23,176 nucleotides of DNA from HO2-45-28 sp964412115 (GTDB lineage: Bacteria > Patescibacteriota > Minisyncoccia > HO2-45-28). Each line of letters starts with the position of its first letter. Position 1 is the first letter of the stretch. The stretch lies in the NCBI GenBank assembly GCA_964412115.1, contig CAYPMM010000013.1, positions 1 to 23,176 of the forward strand, read 5' to 3'. Below the pieces are notes generated by a model. That model searched no databases and had not been told where the DNA came from. It saw nothing but the letters and a program-made list of their open reading frames with translations. Shown piece after piece: positions 22,310 to 23,176 of the stretch. Position numbers and translations under genes: made by a program.

Positions 22310-22945
22310 ATGCACGATTGGACCAGAGCAAGAATGAATTCCGACCTGCCCGACAAGCTTTTTGGGGAAATAAAAGATTTATATAAAAAACGGCTAAAAC
22401 TGCCGGAGGCAAAACCCAAAAAGCAGTTTTTGCTTTGTCCTGTCGGCCTTGTCGGCTCCGGAAAAAGCACCGTATTAAAACCTTTGGCTGAAAAATTAAA
22501 CGCGGTAAGAGTGTCTGTTGATGAGATAAGACAGACGCTCAAAGAAAGCGGCTTTAATTATAACCAAGCCAGAAACATTGCTTATGAAATTATTCAGGAA
22601 TTACTGGATTCGGGGCAGAGTGTTGCCGTAGACGGAAACTGCGGAAGTGAAGACGCGCTTAAAAAAATTGAGCAATTAAAAATGAAGCCGGAGAAGCGAA
22701 TTGTGTGGATTCGCGTGAATCCTCCGGAAGAATTTATTATCAACAAGCTCAAAAACTTCAAACACACATGGCTTTTTGACGACGGCGACGAGGCGGTCCG
22801 CGGATTTTATAAGTATAAAGAAAAGTATGGGGATTTTAGCGACTTGCGTCTCCCTTACGCGTATACATTTGATACTTCAAAAGACGATTTGGGCGAACAG
22901 ATAAACGAGGCGCTTAAAATTATAAAGGATAAAATAAATTTATAG
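22310..22945 (+). CDS. P-loop kinase of the AAA_33/zeta-toxin-like type
   Basis: 211 residues. Walker A GLVGSGKST at 46-54 after a strand (FLLCPV), then RVSVDEIRQTLKESGFNYNQARNIAYEIIQELLDSGQSVAVDGNCGSEDALKKI, with the Asp of SVDEI and the VAVDGN strand typical of small-molecule, polynucleotide or zeta-toxin kinases. A lid-like region with KLKNFKHTWLFDDGDEAVRGFY follows. It probably phosphorylates a nucleotide, sugar or other small substrate; no antitoxin-like gene is next to it, so a toxin role is not supported. Composition is intermediate between the AT-rich island and the core. ATG at 22310 is chosen for its place after the extended -10; Met9 is an alternative. Confidence 0.75.
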   Translation: MHDWTRARMNSDLPDKLFGEIKDLYKKRLKLPEAKPKKQFLLCPVGLVGSGKSTVLKPLAEKLNAVRVSVDEIRQTLKESGFNYNQARNIAYEIIQELLDSGQSVAVDGNCGSEDALKKIEQLKMKPEKRIVWIRVNPPEEFIINKLKNFKHTWLFDDGDEAVRGFYKYKEKYGDFSDLRLPYAYTFDTSKDDLGEQINEALKIIKDKINL

Positions 22946-22983
22946 CAAAAAATTGCGCCGGTATGCCAAAAACAGACCCAAAA

Positions 22984-23043
22984 CAACATTCTAACATTCT
23001 CCCTTCGACCGTGCTCAGGACAGGGCAGAATGTTGGAATGTTG
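22984..23043. repeat. Large inverted repeat between two convergent genes
   Basis: Left arm 22984-23000 and right arm 23027-23043 pair over 17 bases with one mismatch; each arm is itself a near-tandem 8-mer (AACATTCT twice). The loop contains CCCTTCGACCGTGCTCAGG with an inner CCCT/AGGG pair. It lies between the kinase stop and the rpmA stop and may act as a two-way terminator, although no T-run is next to it. Confidence 0.65.
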
Positions 23044-23089
23044 GGGAATAAATTTGTGGGAGAAACGCGAGGGGTCGAGTGGCGGGGGA

Positions 23090-23176
23090 CTAAATTACGC
23101 TGACGACTTTTTTGAGCGCCGTTTTTCCGTTGAATCTCATTTTTCTTTTTTGAGAAAATTTAACCCGGCCTTCTTT
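23090..23176 (-). CDS. rpmA: Large ribosomal subunit protein bL27, C-terminal end (cut by window edge)
   Basis: The minus strand from the right edge reads 28 codons to TAG at 23090-23092: KEGRVKFSQKRKMRF, then NGKTALKKVVSVI. This matches the end of bL27, where a (D/E)G-x-V-x-F strand is followed by a basic stretch and a final V-S-V. It is too short to appear as a long open frame and is easily missed. bL27 sits at the peptidyl transferase centre; its N terminus lies outside the window. In most bacteria rpmA follows rplU directly, whereas here rplU is about 15 kb away on the other strand. Confidence 0.8.
   Translation of the reverse strand, partial: KEGRVKFSQKRKMRFNGKTALKKVVSVI

Noticed and set aside
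22310..22945. Zeta-type toxin of a toxin-antitoxin pair.
   Set aside because: No antitoxin-like gene next to it; the P-loop kinase fold alone does not distinguish toxins from small-molecule kinases.

Overview
The window looks like a chromosomal segment of an uncultured Candidate Phyla Radiation (Patescibacteria) bacterium, most likely a Parcubacteria-type lineage. This is inferred from short intergenic gaps, starts without recognisable Shine-Dalgarno sequences, -10-like boxes placed almost on the start codon, a GtrA-like protein with extra helices, a T4SS-type ATPase next to a small helical protein, and a surface protein built of VGIGTTSP-type repeats. A bL9 gene, which some CPR branches lack, is present. 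TAA, TGA and TAG all act as ordinary stops, so the standard bacterial code applies and the UGA-recoding CPR lineages are excluded.

Layout. 1-2072: 3' part of a large repeat-containing surface/fibre protein. 2073-3058: a small TrpR-superfamily DNA-binding protein inside a cluster of seven near-identical 20-bp palindromes (consensus TAGTACGATATATCGTACTA), three before and four after the gene; this is the most striking feature. 3059-8067: P-type cation ATPase overlapping a CaCA-type exchanger by 4 bp, then rmuC and rplU. 8077-11612, minus strand: two GT39-like membrane glycosyltransferases, one interrupted by an in-frame TAG. 11634-15044: a small helical protein, a TraD/TraG-like ATPase and a GtrA-family protein. 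15034-16383, minus: cysS, carrying an in-frame palindromic insertion. 16448-19736: S41/CtpA protease, rplI, pyrG. 19740-22309: an AT-rich accessory island with a PD-(D/E)XK nuclease-like gene, two membrane-anchored unknowns and one soluble unknown, set among strong hairpins. 22310-22945: a P-loop kinase of the AAA_33/zeta-toxin type. 23090-23176, minus: C-terminal end of rpmA (bL27).

How the genes may work together. The TrpR-like protein probably binds the palindromes. Four of the seven carry a TATA-type -10-like hexamer at exactly the same offset from the dyad, so binding would block promoters. One of these lies just upstream of the regulator's own gene, and two lie in the gap before the ATPase/exchanger pair. 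The simplest model is an autoregulated switch for cation (probably Ca2+) homeostasis. The GT39-like enzymes and GtrA point to lipid-carrier-dependent surface glycosylation. The housekeeping genes (rmuC, rplU, cysS, rplI, pyrG, rpmA) place the segment on the chromosome rather than on a mobile replicon. The AT-rich stretch after the pyrG terminator looks like a more recently acquired insert.
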